Shown: piece after piece, positions 17,714 through 25,987 of the stretch
Numbering within the stretch: the first letter of the stretch is position 1
Layout of the letters: the number at the start of each line of letters is the position of its first letter
Assembly: GCA_017306245.1 (NCBI GenBank)
Contig: JAFKIY010000003.1
Location: 124,001 to 188,000 of the forward strand
Direction: 5' to 3'
DNA length: 64,000 bases
Origin: Micrococcales bacterium
Lineage (GTDB): Bacteria > Actinomycetota > Actinomycetes > Actinomycetales > Microbacteriaceae
Position numbers and translations under genes: made by a program
The notes under the pieces: model-generated
The model's database searches: none
What the model saw: only the letters and a program-made list of their open reading frames with translations
Told to the model about the DNA's origin: nothing

Positions 17714-18754
17714 TCAGGTGTGGGTGAGCACAGTCCGGGCGATGAGATCGGCGGCGCGTTCGGGGAAGGGCCAGACGCAGCTCACGTTGATCTCGCACAG
17801 GATGTATGTGTCGGTGCCGTACGGGGTTTGCGGGCCGTAAAGGAAGTCGGCGTCCCAGATCACGGGGAGCGCATCGCGGTCCAGCCTGAGCACGTCTTGC
17901 ATCGACGGTATCCATGAGTCGAGTTGCTTGCGCAGGTGCCGATACGCGGGCGTATCGGGGCCCTCCATACCGCGCCGCGCCGGGGTCTCGACACGCTCGG
18001 TTGCCAGGAGCGCAGTCGGCCACTGGTGCTGGAAGCCGACGAGATGGTCCTGGACGAAGTAGGCGCGAATCATGCCGTCGCCGAGGCGTTCCTGGAATGG
18101 TTGATCCACCAGGAATCCGTCACCGGCGACGTAGCACGCGCAGCCGTCCAAGAAATCGGTCAGGCTCACATACTGGGCATCATTCGCCCGGGCGGAGGCG
18201 TGCTGCACACGCACGCGCGCGGCCGATGCGCGCGCGGGTTCCTCAGAGCGTTCAAGCTGGACCTTCCAGACACCCTCTCCACCGGTGCCGCGGGCTTGCT
18301 TGAGCACGAGAGCGCCACGCTCGACCAGGCGCGCCGGGAACCGTTCGGCGAGATCGTTCGCATTGTCGTAGCGTTCGATGTCTTCACCCCAGCCGACGTT
18401 GCGCGTGGCATAGAGCACATCTTTGGTGCCCATGCGGGTGATCACGTCGGGATGAGCGGAGACCCATACGCCTTCTTCGGCGACTTCTCGCAGTAGCGCG
18501 TCGAGTCGAGAACGATCTCGTCCGTCTTGGATGGGGTTAACCCAAATGAGGACTGCATCCAGAGCGAGCACCTGCGCGCGAACCTCGGCGACATGCTCGT
18601 CGTCGTAGATGACGTGTTCTACTGCGACCCGAAGACGCGCGAAGGCATCGACGAGCGGTGCCAGTCGCTCCTGCGCTCGCGCCGTGACCTGCCCAGATGC
18701 GCGATCGCCACGAGTGAGCAGGCCGATCCGAGGGTGCGCAACCGCGTCGATCAT
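17714..18754 (-). CDS. ATP-grasp-like protein, Cj0069 family
   Basis: The 346-residue protein starts MIDAVAHPRIGLLTRGDR; GGAAGGAG lies 7 nt upstream. The sequence LDAVLIWVNPIQDGRDRSRL, VWVSAHPDVITRMGTKDVLY, LVLKQARGTGGEGVWKV and YILCEINVSCVWPFPERA follows the Cj0069 family, whose members look like ATP-grasp ligases: a KQARGTGGEGVW nucleotide loop and a C-terminal EINVSC metal-binding strand. The substrate is unknown. It is divergent from the DUF347 membrane protein, 72 bp apart, suggesting shared control. It is cargo of the element. Confidence 0.75.
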   Translation of the reverse strand: MIDAVAHPRIGLLTRGDRASGQVTARAQERLAPLVDAFARLRVAVEHVIYDDEHVAEVRAQVLALDAVLIWVNPIQDGRDRSRLDALLREVAEEGVWVSAHPDVITRMGTKDVLYATRNVGWGEDIERYDNANDLAERFPARLVERGALVLKQARGTGGEGVWKVQLERSEEPARASAARVRVQHASARANDAQYVSLTDFLDGCACYVAGDGFLVDQPFQERLGDGMIRAYFVQDHLVGFQHQWPTALLATERVETPARRGMEGPDTPAYRHLRKQLDSWIPSMQDVLRLDRDALPVIWDADFLYGPQTPYGTDTYILCEINVSCVWPFPERAADLIARTVLTHT

Positions 18755-18814
18755 GGCCGCTCCTTCCAAAGTGAACACATTCTCCAATGTAACCACGGTT
18801 TCAACTATCTCGCG

Positions 18815-18820
18815 TACTGT
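18815..18820 (+). promoter_or_regulatory. Leaderless -10 box of the DUF347 gene
   Basis: TACTGT lies 6 nt before the ATG at 18827; this supports the start and a leaderless transcript. Confidence 0.5.
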
Positions 18821-18826
18821 GGTGAC

Positions 18827-19573
18827 ATGAGCAGAAGAGATGCCGTATCTGGGCGCGTGAAAGTGCCACAAACGGACACAGCGTTCTGGGCGTTGAAGCT
18901 GCTCACGACCTGCATCGGAGAGACGACTGCCGACTACCTCAGCGAGCACGACCTCGGGATCGGGATCGCCATTGGTGCCATCGCCCTGGTCCTATCACTG
19001 TGGTGGCAGTTCCGCTCAGACAGATACCGCCCGGTGCGGTATTGGCTGGCAGTGCTGATGGTCGCGGTCGTGGGCACGGCGCTTGCGGACGGCCCGCGCT
19101 TCATCCTCGGCATCCCGTTCTTCGTGAACGCCATCGTGTTCGCCGCGGTGCTGGTCGGTCTCTTCGTCTGGTGGTATGCAGCGGAGGGCACGCTGTCGAT
19201 CCACAGCATTGTGACGCGACGACGGGAGGCGTTCTACTGGGCAGTGGTGATGGTGACCTTCGGTCTGGGTACCGCCCTCGGCGACGCGCTGGCCACCGAT
19301 GTCGGGCTCGGCTATTTCGCCTCGATCTTCGTCTACGGCGCACTGTTTGCGATCCCCTTGGTGGCGCGACGGCTGGGCGCGAGTGCCGTGGCATGTTTCT
19401 GGTGCAGCTACACGATGACTCGTCCGACCGGTGCGAGCGTGTCCGATTGGCTCTCGTTCGGTCCCGCCCGCGGAGGTCTTGGTCTGGGGACGGGGCTGGT
19501 GAGCCTCATCGGGCTGTCGCTGTTCGCGCTCTTGCTGGCGTGGGCGGTGCTGCGGGAGCGCGCCCGGGCGTGA
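18827..19573 (+). CDS. DUF347-repeat membrane protein (COG4705 type)
   Basis: The 248-residue integral membrane protein starts MSRRDAVSGRVKVPQTDTAF. It contains four repeats, each with two membrane segments and a core like ALKLLTTCIGETTADYLS: near residues 22-38, then VLMVAVVGTALADG, VVMVTFGLGTALGDALATDV and CSYTMTRPTGASVSDWLS. This is the DUF347 pattern (conserved Gly-Thr-x-x-x-Asp). Function is unknown; the internal fourfold repeat suggests a channel or transporter. It is paired with the divergent ATP-grasp gene. Confidence 0.82.
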   Translation: MSRRDAVSGRVKVPQTDTAFWALKLLTTCIGETTADYLSEHDLGIGIAIGAIALVLSLWWQFRSDRYRPVRYWLAVLMVAVVGTALADGPRFILGIPFFVNAIVFAAVLVGLFVWWYAAEGTLSIHSIVTRRREAFYWAVVMVTFGLGTALGDALATDVGLGYFASIFVYGALFAIPLVARRLGASAVACFWCSYTMTRPTGASVSDWLSFGPARGGLGLGTGLVSLIGLSLFALLLAWAVLRERARA

Positions 19574-19632
19574 GATCGATCAAGAAGCATCTCCCATGCC
19601 TGGTCCGTGCCCGGCGTGACGTGGTGTGGGCA

Positions 19633-20526
19633 TCAGTGGCGGGCGTACCCGGCGATCAGGAACTCGTGCAGCCGGTTCGCCGCCGCGGTGAGCGGGGCAG
19701 GGCTGGAAGCCAGAGCAATTCCGCGTGCGAATCTTTCCGAACCCGTCAGGGGTATGTGAGTGAGGCCGGGATAGTCGCGTTGCGCTCTGGGCAGGAGTGC
19801 GACGCCGAGGTTTCGGGCGATGAGTTCGCGCATCGTGTCGAACTCGGTGATCTCCAGCAGGACGCGCGGCGCGAAGCCCGCCCCCTGGCACCAGGCCTCA
19901 GTGAGGGCGCGCAGATGGTAGCTGGCCGGGTTCGCAATGAACGTCGCTTCCCGCAGTTCGCTCAGTTTGATCCGAGCCCGACCCGCGAGGGAGTGCTGCT
20001 CGGCGAGCGCGACGACGATCGGCTGGGCGGCGAGGATGACGTGATCCAGGTCGTCGGGCGGCGGGATCGTGATCGCCAGGTCCAGGCGGCCCGCGTGCAA
20101 GTCCTCAAACAGCTCCGCCCCGTGCGCCTGCTTCAGCAGCAGTCGGATGCCGGGATGGACGCGATGGAACTCGGTGAGCAGATCGGGCACGCGCCCGGTC
20201 CCCATCGTGAGCGGGAAGCCGAACCGGATCGTGCCGTGATCCGGGTCAGCCGCGCCGGTGACCGCTTCCAATGCCGTCTCCAACAACCGCAGCGGCGTGC
20301 GCACACGCGCAGCGAGATCACGCGCCGCAGGCGTCAATCGCACCTGCCGCCCATCCCGAACCAGGAGCGGTACCCCGAGCTCCTCTTCGAGCGCATGCAG
20401 ACGCCTGCTCATCGACGACTGAGGAATCCGCAGCACCGCCGCGGCCTGCGTCACGTGCCCGTCCTGCGCGTCCAGCTCCACGAGCGCGCGAAGCTGCGGC
20501 GCGAACCGCCCCACCCATTCATCCAT
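19633..20526 (-). CDS. LysR-family transcriptional regulator
   Basis: The 297-residue protein has an N-terminal winged HTH (AVLRIPQSSMSRRLHALEEE, then LGVPLLVRDGRQVRLTPAA, about residues 28-70) and a substrate-binding effector domain (about 90-290). It is divergent from the malate:quinone oxidoreductase gene, the classical LysR arrangement, so control of mqo is likely. The shared gap contains CATTC-N12-GAATG at 20549-20570, a possible binding site. Confidence 0.9.
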   Translation of the reverse strand: MDEWVGRFAPQLRALVELDAQDGHVTQAAAVLRIPQSSMSRRLHALEEELGVPLLVRDGRQVRLTPAARDLAARVRTPLRLLETALEAVTGAADPDHGTIRFGFPLTMGTGRVPDLLTEFHRVHPGIRLLLKQAHGAELFEDLHAGRLDLAITIPPPDDLDHVILAAQPIVVALAEQHSLAGRARIKLSELREATFIANPASYHLRALTEAWCQGAGFAPRVLLEITEFDTMRELIARNLGVALLPRAQRDYPGLTHIPLTGSERFARGIALASSPAPLTAAANRLHEFLIAGYARH

Positions 20527-20624
20527 ACACGGATCATAACAACCCGATCATTCATTAGACGGAACGAATGTGAATGGCAAAACTGGAATCACAACGACAG
20601 GACATTACAGAGAAGGAGCCGATC

Positions 20625-22100
20625 GTGAAGACACGGAAGCCGACGCCGAAAGCACGCATCGCGGATGCGGATGTGGTGCTGATCGGGGGCGGGATCATGT
20701 CGGCCACGCTCGGGTCGATGCTGTCGGTCCTGCAGCCCGAGTGGCGGATCGTGATGATCGAGAAGACCGACGCACTCGCGACCGAGAGCAGCGGCCCATG
20801 GAACAACGCAGGCACGGGCCACTCAGGGTACTGCGAGCTGAACTACATGCCCGACCCGGACAACGGTGCGAAGCCCGCGAGCATCGCCTCCCAGTTCCAT
20901 CTCACGCGCCAGTGGTGGGCGCATCTGGCCCGTGAGGGCAGGATTGAACCGGCGAAGTTCATCCATTCCAGCCCCCACATGGACGTCGTCTTCGGCGACC
21001 GCGATGTCGACTACCTGCGCCGTCGTCACCAGACACTTTCCCGCGATCCGCTGTTCGCGGAGATGCAGTACAGCGAAGATCCCGCGCAGATCGCCCAGTG
21101 GGCACCGCTCGCGGTCCAGGGCCGGGCAACGGGCGAGCGGATCGCGGCGACCCGGCACGTGCGCGGCACCGACGTGGACTTCGGGGAACTCACCCGCCAG
21201 CTCACGAACATCATCACCGAGCACGGCGGTGAGGCGCTCACCGGGCGCGAAGTCGGTACGCTCTCCCGCGCGAGCGACGGATGGGTGATCACGGGTCACG
21301 ACCATGCCGGTGCCGGGTTCACGCTTCGGACGAAGCGGGTGTTCGTGGGTGCGGGCGGGTTCGCGCTGCGCCTACTCCAGCACGCGAAGCTGCCCGAGGT
21401 GCGCGGCTACGCCGTCCTGCCCGTCGGCGCCGCGTTCTACCGCACGGACAACCCGCAGGTGACCTCCCAGCACGACGGGAAGATGTACGGGCAGGCCGAG
21501 ATCGGGGCTCCGCCGATGTCGGTGCCGCACCTGGACAAGCGTTACGTCGACGGCAAGGAATACCTGCTGTTCGGCCCGTACGCGACGTTCAGCACCAAGC
21601 TGCTCAAGCACGGCAAACTCTCCGATTTCTTCACCACGCTGCGCTGGCACAACCTGCACGTCATCGCCGCGGCGGGCCTGCAGAACCTCTCCCTGGTGCG
21701 CTACCTCATCGGACAGCTCGCCGCAAGCCCGGAGAAGAAGTTCGCCCAGCTGCGCCGCTTCTTCCCGAAAGCCGACCTAGCAGATTGGGAACTGCTCGAA
21801 GCCGGGCAGCGTGCCCAGCTCGTCAAGCCCGACCGCCGCAGGATCGGCGTGCTCCAGCAGGGCACCGAGCTCGTCATCAGCGCGGACACCACCGTGTCCG
21901 GTCTCCTGGGCGCATCGCCCGGGGCATCCACGGCCGTGCCGATCATGCTCGACTTGCTCCAGCGTGGTTTCCCCGAGCAGTGGGATGCCTGGCGGAGCGT
22001 CCTCGCCGACGCGATCCCCGGCATGACCACGACGACCTGGGATGCGGCGACCGTCGCCGAAAGCACCGCGCGAACCGCCGACGCTCTCCATCTCGACTGA
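20625..22100 (+). CDS. mqo: Malate:quinone oxidoreductase
   Basis: It oxidises L-malate to oxaloacetate and passes electrons to quinone at the membrane, by-passing NAD-malate dehydrogenase. Start GTG 20625 is chosen because AGAAGGAG sits 6 nt upstream; an ATG 51 bp earlier is the alternative. The 491 residues match Mqo length. Motifs: FAD-binding ADVVLIGGGIMSATLGSML, SSGPWNNAGTGHSGYCELNY, and the C-terminal PGASTAVPIMLDLLQ. It is on the mobile element, controlled probably by the divergent LysR, and is followed 58 bp later by the ClC gene. Confidence 0.93.
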   Translation: MKTRKPTPKARIADADVVLIGGGIMSATLGSMLSVLQPEWRIVMIEKTDALATESSGPWNNAGTGHSGYCELNYMPDPDNGAKPASIASQFHLTRQWWAHLAREGRIEPAKFIHSSPHMDVVFGDRDVDYLRRRHQTLSRDPLFAEMQYSEDPAQIAQWAPLAVQGRATGERIAATRHVRGTDVDFGELTRQLTNIITEHGGEALTGREVGTLSRASDGWVITGHDHAGAGFTLRTKRVFVGAGGFALRLLQHAKLPEVRGYAVLPVGAAFYRTDNPQVTSQHDGKMYGQAEIGAPPMSVPHLDKRYVDGKEYLLFGPYATFSTKLLKHGKLSDFFTTLRWHNLHVIAAAGLQNLSLVRYLIGQLAASPEKKFAQLRRFFPKADLADWELLEAGQRAQLVKPDRRRIGVLQQGTELVISADTTVSGLLGASPGASTAVPIMLDLLQRGFPEQWDAWRSVLADAIPGMTTTTWDAATVAESTARTADALHLD

Positions 22101-22158
22101 ACGCTGCACAGCGCGAGCAATCCCGCTGGCCCGAACCCTTCCTGAGGAATATCCGCTC

Positions 22159-23448
22159 ATGACCATTCCCGGTCTTCTCCGCCGCAGCGACACCACCCTG
22201 CGCAGCTCGGCCCGGCTCGCGATCGCCACCCTCATCGTCGGTATCGCCTCCGGGCTCGCCGGTGTCCTCGTCGCGACGCTTCTGCACCTGATCCAGACCT
22301 TCGCCTTCGGGTTCTCCTGGGGAAGCGAACTCGAAGCCGCCGACAACCCCTCGGCATGGGGGCGGGTCATCAGCATCACCGCCGTCGGCGTCGTGGCCGC
22401 GTTCGCCTGGTGGGCGCTCCGTCGATGGGGCAAGCCCGTCGTCAGCGTCGAGAAGGCCGCGGACGGTGCACGGATGCCGGCCCTCGTCACCCCGCTGAAC
22501 TCGGCCATCCAGGTGATCGCGGTCGGGTTCGGCGCGTCGATCGGCAAGGAGGCCGCGCCGCGCGAGGCAGGGGCCTGGCTGTCACAGCTGATCGCCCGAT
22601 GGGCGAGCCTCTCGGCGAGGCAGACGCGCATCCTCATCGCCTGCGGTGCCGGGTCCGCCCTGGCGGCGGTCTACAACGTGCCCCTGGGCGGCGCGCTGTT
22701 CGCGGTCGAGATCCTGCTGGGCGAGATCACGATCGCCACGGCGGTGCCCGCCCTCATGACGAGCGCGATCGCAACATTCGTCGCCCGCATCGCCGTGTCG
22801 CAGGAGCCGCTCTACCCGGCGCCCCACGCCGTCATGTCGACGTCGTTGCTCGTCTGGTCGCTGATCGCGGGCCCCCTCCTCGGGTTCGCGAGCGTGGGGT
22901 TCCTCGGGCTCGCCGACCGCGCGAAGAAGATCGCCCCGAAGGGCGCGAAGATCCTCATCGTCATGCCGGTGATCTTCTGCCTCGTCGGCATCGTCTCGAT
23001 CTGGTTCCCCGAGGTCCTCGGCAACGGACGCGCCGTCGGCCTCGCCGTCATGAACACCGACATCCCAGGCACCGCCTCGGCGGCGCTGATGCCCCTGGCG
23101 CTCCTGCTCGTCTTCGCCGTGCTGAAGACGGCCACCACGGTCGGCACGATGGGCGCGGGCGCGGTCGGCGGCACGCTTCAGCCCTCGATCGCGCTCGGCT
23201 CCTCGCTCGGTGCGCTGCTCGGCGGCACCTGGTCGCTGTTCTGGCCCGGGTCCAACACCGTCGCGTTCGCGATCGTCGGCGCGGCGGCCGTCCTCGCCGT
23301 CACGATGCGCGCCCCGTTCACCGGACTCGTGCTGGTCGTCGAATTCACGGGACAAGGCCCCGCGGTCCTAATCCCCATGCTCGTAGCCGTGGCCGGATCA
23401 GTCGCCGTCGATCGCATGCTGCGCCAGCGTGCACTCAAGCGGGAGTGA
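22159..23448 (+). CDS. ClC-family chloride channel/antiporter-like protein
   Basis: The 429-residue integral membrane protein has about ten hydrophobic segments. The family signatures are visible: GASIGKEAAPREAGAW (about residues 125-140, the GKEGP-type filter), PLGGALFAVEILLGE, and MGAGAVGGTLQPSIALGSS near the third filter segment. The first filter motif GSGIP of classical ClC is replaced by a VSVEK-type sequence, so ion selectivity is uncertain. It follows mqo on the same strand, and its end overlaps the convergent chrB-like gene by 14 bp. Confidence 0.87.
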   Translation: MTIPGLLRRSDTTLRSSARLAIATLIVGIASGLAGVLVATLLHLIQTFAFGFSWGSELEAADNPSAWGRVISITAVGVVAAFAWWALRRWGKPVVSVEKAADGARMPALVTPLNSAIQVIAVGFGASIGKEAAPREAGAWLSQLIARWASLSARQTRILIACGAGSALAAVYNVPLGGALFAVEILLGEITIATAVPALMTSAIATFVARIAVSQEPLYPAPHAVMSTSLLVWSLIAGPLLGFASVGFLGLADRAKKIAPKGAKILIVMPVIFCLVGIVSIWFPEVLGNGRAVGLAVMNTDIPGTASAALMPLALLLVFAVLKTATTVGTMGAGAVGGTLQPSIALGSSLGALLGGTWSLFWPGSNTVAFAIVGAAAVLAVTMRAPFTGLVLVVEFTGQGPAVLIPMLVAVAGSVAVDRMLRQRALKRE

Positions 23449-23866
23449 TTCGCCCCAGCAATGATCGACGATAGTACTCGTAGAGACCGTCGAACAGCAT
23501 CGACGCCGCAGCCACCGTCTCGGCATCCGTCGTCGTCATCGACAGCCCCCGAAGCACCACGTCCAGCCCTGCCGCTTCGGGGGCATCGAACGTATCGTCT
23601 TCCAGGTCGGCCTCGTGAACGATCTCACCGATCCGCCACAGCACCGGATCGGTCAGCTCATACCGGCGCAGAATCGTCTCGAACGTGCAGTCGTGCCCGT
23701 GATGCCCCAGCTCAACGCCGCGCATATCGAACGGGGTCGCATCGCCCGGCACGTCCTCCGGATCGCTGACGAATACGAACTCGGCTTCTGGATCGACGAA
23801 GCGTCGAATCAGCCAGGCCGAGGACGCACGGTCGATGTGCACACTCTGACGAGTCGCCCACCTCAT
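23435..23866 (-). CDS. ChrB C-terminal domain protein
   Basis: The 143-residue protein begins MRWATRQSVHIDRASSAWLI and continues RRFVDPEAEFVFV and GVELGHHGHDCTFETIL, the hallmark of the ChrB C-terminal domain linked to chromate resistance. It starts inside the stop of the N-terminal partner (4-bp overlap), so the two are translated together. In many organisms the two domains form one ChrB protein that senses chromate and controls chrA. No chrA gene is present in this window. Confidence 0.87.
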   Translation of the reverse strand: MRWATRQSVHIDRASSAWLIRRFVDPEAEFVFVSDPEDVPGDATPFDMRGVELGHHGHDCTFETILRRYELTDPVLWRIGEIVHEADLEDDTFDAPEAAGLDVVLRGLSMTTTDAETVAAASMLFDGLYEYYRRSLLGRITPA

Positions 23867-24351
23867 CGCACGCGCTCCTGCACCAGGCCCGCCCGCACCG
23901 CGAGACGCTGAGCGGCACGACGAGCCTGCTCGCGCTCCACGGGAGGGAAGAAGTCCCGTCGCTCCACCTCACGCAGCTCGCGCCGCAACGACCGGACCTC
24001 ACGCACAGGCACGTCGTTCGCCGTTTCCAGCTCGACCGCCCGAGCGATCAACGCCGCATACTCGGCCGTGCGCGCTTGGACAAGCTCACCGATCAGGTCA
24101 CGCTCCTGCCGGGCACTCGTCGCTGCCGCCACCCACAACGTCGCCGATCCCTCAGCCTCGTGCACCTGCTCAGCCACCCATTCGAGCTGTTCCTGCGTCC
24201 GCGCGTCCCGAGGTAGCGCGACAAGCCCGTCGCCGAGCTGCGCCACGCCCAGACGCTTCAATCGTCTCCAGACCGCGATTCTCGGCGTCGATGGCTCCCT
24301 CGGTATGCGATACGAGAGCAGCACCCACTCACACCCACTTGAAGAAACCAT
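23863..24351 (-). CDS. ChrB N-terminal domain protein
   Basis: The 162-residue protein begins MVSSSGCEWVLLSYRIPREP with STPRIAVWRRLKRLGVAQLG next, the N-terminal ChrB domain, which contains a winged-helix-like fold. The later part is a long charged helix (RSLRRELREVERRDFFPPVE). GGAGG lies about 8 nt before the ATG. It forms an overlapping pair with the ChrB C-terminal gene: a split ChrB. It lies 87 bp after the CDF exporter gene on the same strand. Confidence 0.83.
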   Translation of the reverse strand: MVSSSGCEWVLLSYRIPREPSTPRIAVWRRLKRLGVAQLGDGLVALPRDARTQEQLEWVAEQVHEAEGSATLWVAAATSARQERDLIGELVQARTAEYAALIARAVELETANDVPVREVRSLRRELREVERRDFFPPVEREQARRAAQRLAVRAGLVQERVR

Positions 24352-24438
24352 GGTTTCATCCTCCGATGCTGCCGCTTCCCGGTCAACTCGACATTGCCTG
24401 TGGCGACCAGACAGCGCATCATTCGGGGAGTCGTCGGA

Positions 24439-25521
24439 TCACTGGGGTCGCCTCATCGCGGCGAGGGTACGGATCGACATCTCATCCATGTTCGGCAGAT
24501 GCCGCTTCACCGCCGCCTCCGCGTCGGCTGCGATCCGGTTCGCCTCCGCCAGCGACACGTCGGGGATGCGGAGGGTGGCCTCGCCGTAGAGACGGTGACC
24601 GATCCACCGCAGCCGCACCTGTTCGATGCCCTGCACTTCGGGCACATGCCCGAGCGCATGCTCGACACGGTCGAGGAGTTCGGGCTCGATGCCGTCCATG
24701 AGACGCCGCCCGACGGAGCGGACCGTACCGATGAGCAGCACGGCGATCATCAGCGAGATGAGCAGACCGATGATCGGGTCCGCGAGCGGAAACCCGAGCA
24801 GCACGCCTATGCCGCCGACCACGACGGCGAGGGACGTGAATCCGTCGGTGCGGGCGTGCACGCCGTCGGCCACGAGCGCGGCCGAGCCGATCTTCTGCCC
24901 GACACGGATGCGGTAGATCGCGACGGCCTCGTTGCCGAGGAACCCGACGATACCGGCCGCGATGACCCAGCCGATGTTCTCGATCGGCCGCGGATGAATC
25001 ATCCGGTCGATCGCCTCCCACGCCGCCACGACCGCCGACAACACGATCATCGCCACGATGAACAGGCCCGCAAGGTCCTCGGCACGGTTGAACCCGTACG
25101 TGTACTTCCGAGTCGTCGCCCGCCGGGACAGCACGAACGCGATCCATAGCGGCACCGCCGTCAACGCGTCGGAGAAGTTGTGGATCGTGTCCGCCAGGAG
25201 AGCGACCGAGCCGGAGAACGCGAAGATGACACCCTGCAAGATCGCGGTGACGAGCATCAGCACGAGACTGATCTTCAGTGCCCGGACGCCCGAGGCATTC
25301 GCCTCCAGTGCGTCATCGATCGAGTCGGAGGCATCGTGCGAGTGGGGCACGAAAATGCCGTAGAGGAACCCTTTGAATCCGGTCGGGTGAGAATGCCCGT
25401 GCTCACCGTGATCATGCGAGTGACCGTGACCGCCGTGCTCATGCGGGGCGGGGTGATCGTGGTCGTGCTGCGCTCCGGCGTGACTGTCGTCGTGCGGTTG
25501 AGCATGATCGTGGGCGGTCAT
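24439..25521 (-). CDS. CDF-family divalent metal cation exporter
   Basis: The 360-residue cation diffusion facilitator pumps Zn, Co, Cd or similar ions out of the cell by proton exchange. A His/Asp-rich N-terminus (about residues 1-62, e.g. HEHGGHGHSHDHGEHGHSH) precedes six membrane segments. Metal-site motifs HNFSD (helix 2) and HARTD (helix 5) are present, and a cytoplasmic C-terminal domain ends the protein. It overlaps the ArsR-type regulator by 4 bp, so it is a metal-induced two-gene operon. The ion cannot be told from sequence. Confidence 0.93.
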   Translation of the reverse strand: MTAHDHAQPHDDSHAGAQHDHDHPAPHEHGGHGHSHDHGEHGHSHPTGFKGFLYGIFVPHSHDASDSIDDALEANASGVRALKISLVLMLVTAILQGVIFAFSGSVALLADTIHNFSDALTAVPLWIAFVLSRRATTRKYTYGFNRAEDLAGLFIVAMIVLSAVVAAWEAIDRMIHPRPIENIGWVIAAGIVGFLGNEAVAIYRIRVGQKIGSAALVADGVHARTDGFTSLAVVVGGIGVLLGFPLADPIIGLLISLMIAVLLIGTVRSVGRRLMDGIEPELLDRVEHALGHVPEVQGIEQVRLRWIGHRLYGEATLRIPDVSLAEANRIAADAEAAVKRHLPNMDEMSIRTLAAMRRPQ

Positions 25522-25883
25522 GCGGGGTCCTTCTCGCCGTGGTGGTGCCGGGGTGAATCAGAGAGCGTGTGCTCGGCCTGGAAGATCGCGTCCAACACGA
25601 GTTGCGAGGCGTGCTCGTTCTCGAGCCGGTAGAACACCCGCTGCCCGTCCTGCCGCGTCGCAACAATGCGCGCCATCCGCAGCTTCGCCAGATGCTGAGA
25701 CACCCCAGCCGGAGACTTTCCAACGAGTTCCGCGAGCGTGTTCACCGGCAACTCCTCGTGACGGCGCAGCGCGAGAATGATCCGCACCCGGGTCGCGTCC
25801 GCGAGCATGCTGAACACTTCGACCGCGAGCTCGACGTACTCCGATTCCGGGTCCAGCCCACACATCCGCTTATCTGCATCCAT
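25518..25883 (-). CDS. ArsR/SmtB-family metal-sensing repressor
   Basis: The 121-residue winged-helix protein has the recognition segment KSPAGVSQHLAKLRMARIV and the wing RQDGQRVFYRLEN. The C-terminus is His-rich (SPRHHHGEKD) and the N-terminus has CGLD near residue 8, both potential metal ligands; the sensing site cannot be fixed. It is first in an operon with the CDF exporter. A palindrome covers its own start codon, indicating autorepression released by metal. Confidence 0.92.
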   Translation of the reverse strand: MDADKRMCGLDPESEYVELAVEVFSMLADATRVRIILALRRHEELPVNTLAELVGKSPAGVSQHLAKLRMARIVATRQDGQRVFYRLENEHASQLVLDAIFQAEHTLSDSPRHHHGEKDPA

Positions 25884-25892
25884 ACGCAGATA
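25871..25892. promoter_or_regulatory. ArsR operator overlapping the arsR-like start codon
   Basis: TATCTGC-N8-GCAGATA is a perfect 7+7 inverted repeat enclosing the ATG at 25883. Size and location fit SmtB/ArsR operators; binding would block initiation of the regulator-exporter operon. Confidence 0.65.
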
Positions 25893-25987
25893 CTAACGCA
25901 AGACGAGCTCGATGAACGCTTCTCTTCTGAATGCACGCATGTTACCATAGGTAGTTGCAAGCATCTTAGATAAGAGAAGGTGAAACC
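25893..25987. other. Intergenic region before the relaxase (candidate oriT/promoter)
   Basis: This AT-richer 95-bp gap holds CTTCTCTT at 25919-25926 and its exact complement AAGAGAAG at 25972-25979, plus TACC-ATA-GGTA at the centre. MobF relaxases are often adjacent to their oriT, so this is the first place to look for the nick site. The AGAAGG at 25975-25980 also serves as the relaxase ribosome site. Confidence 0.35.
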
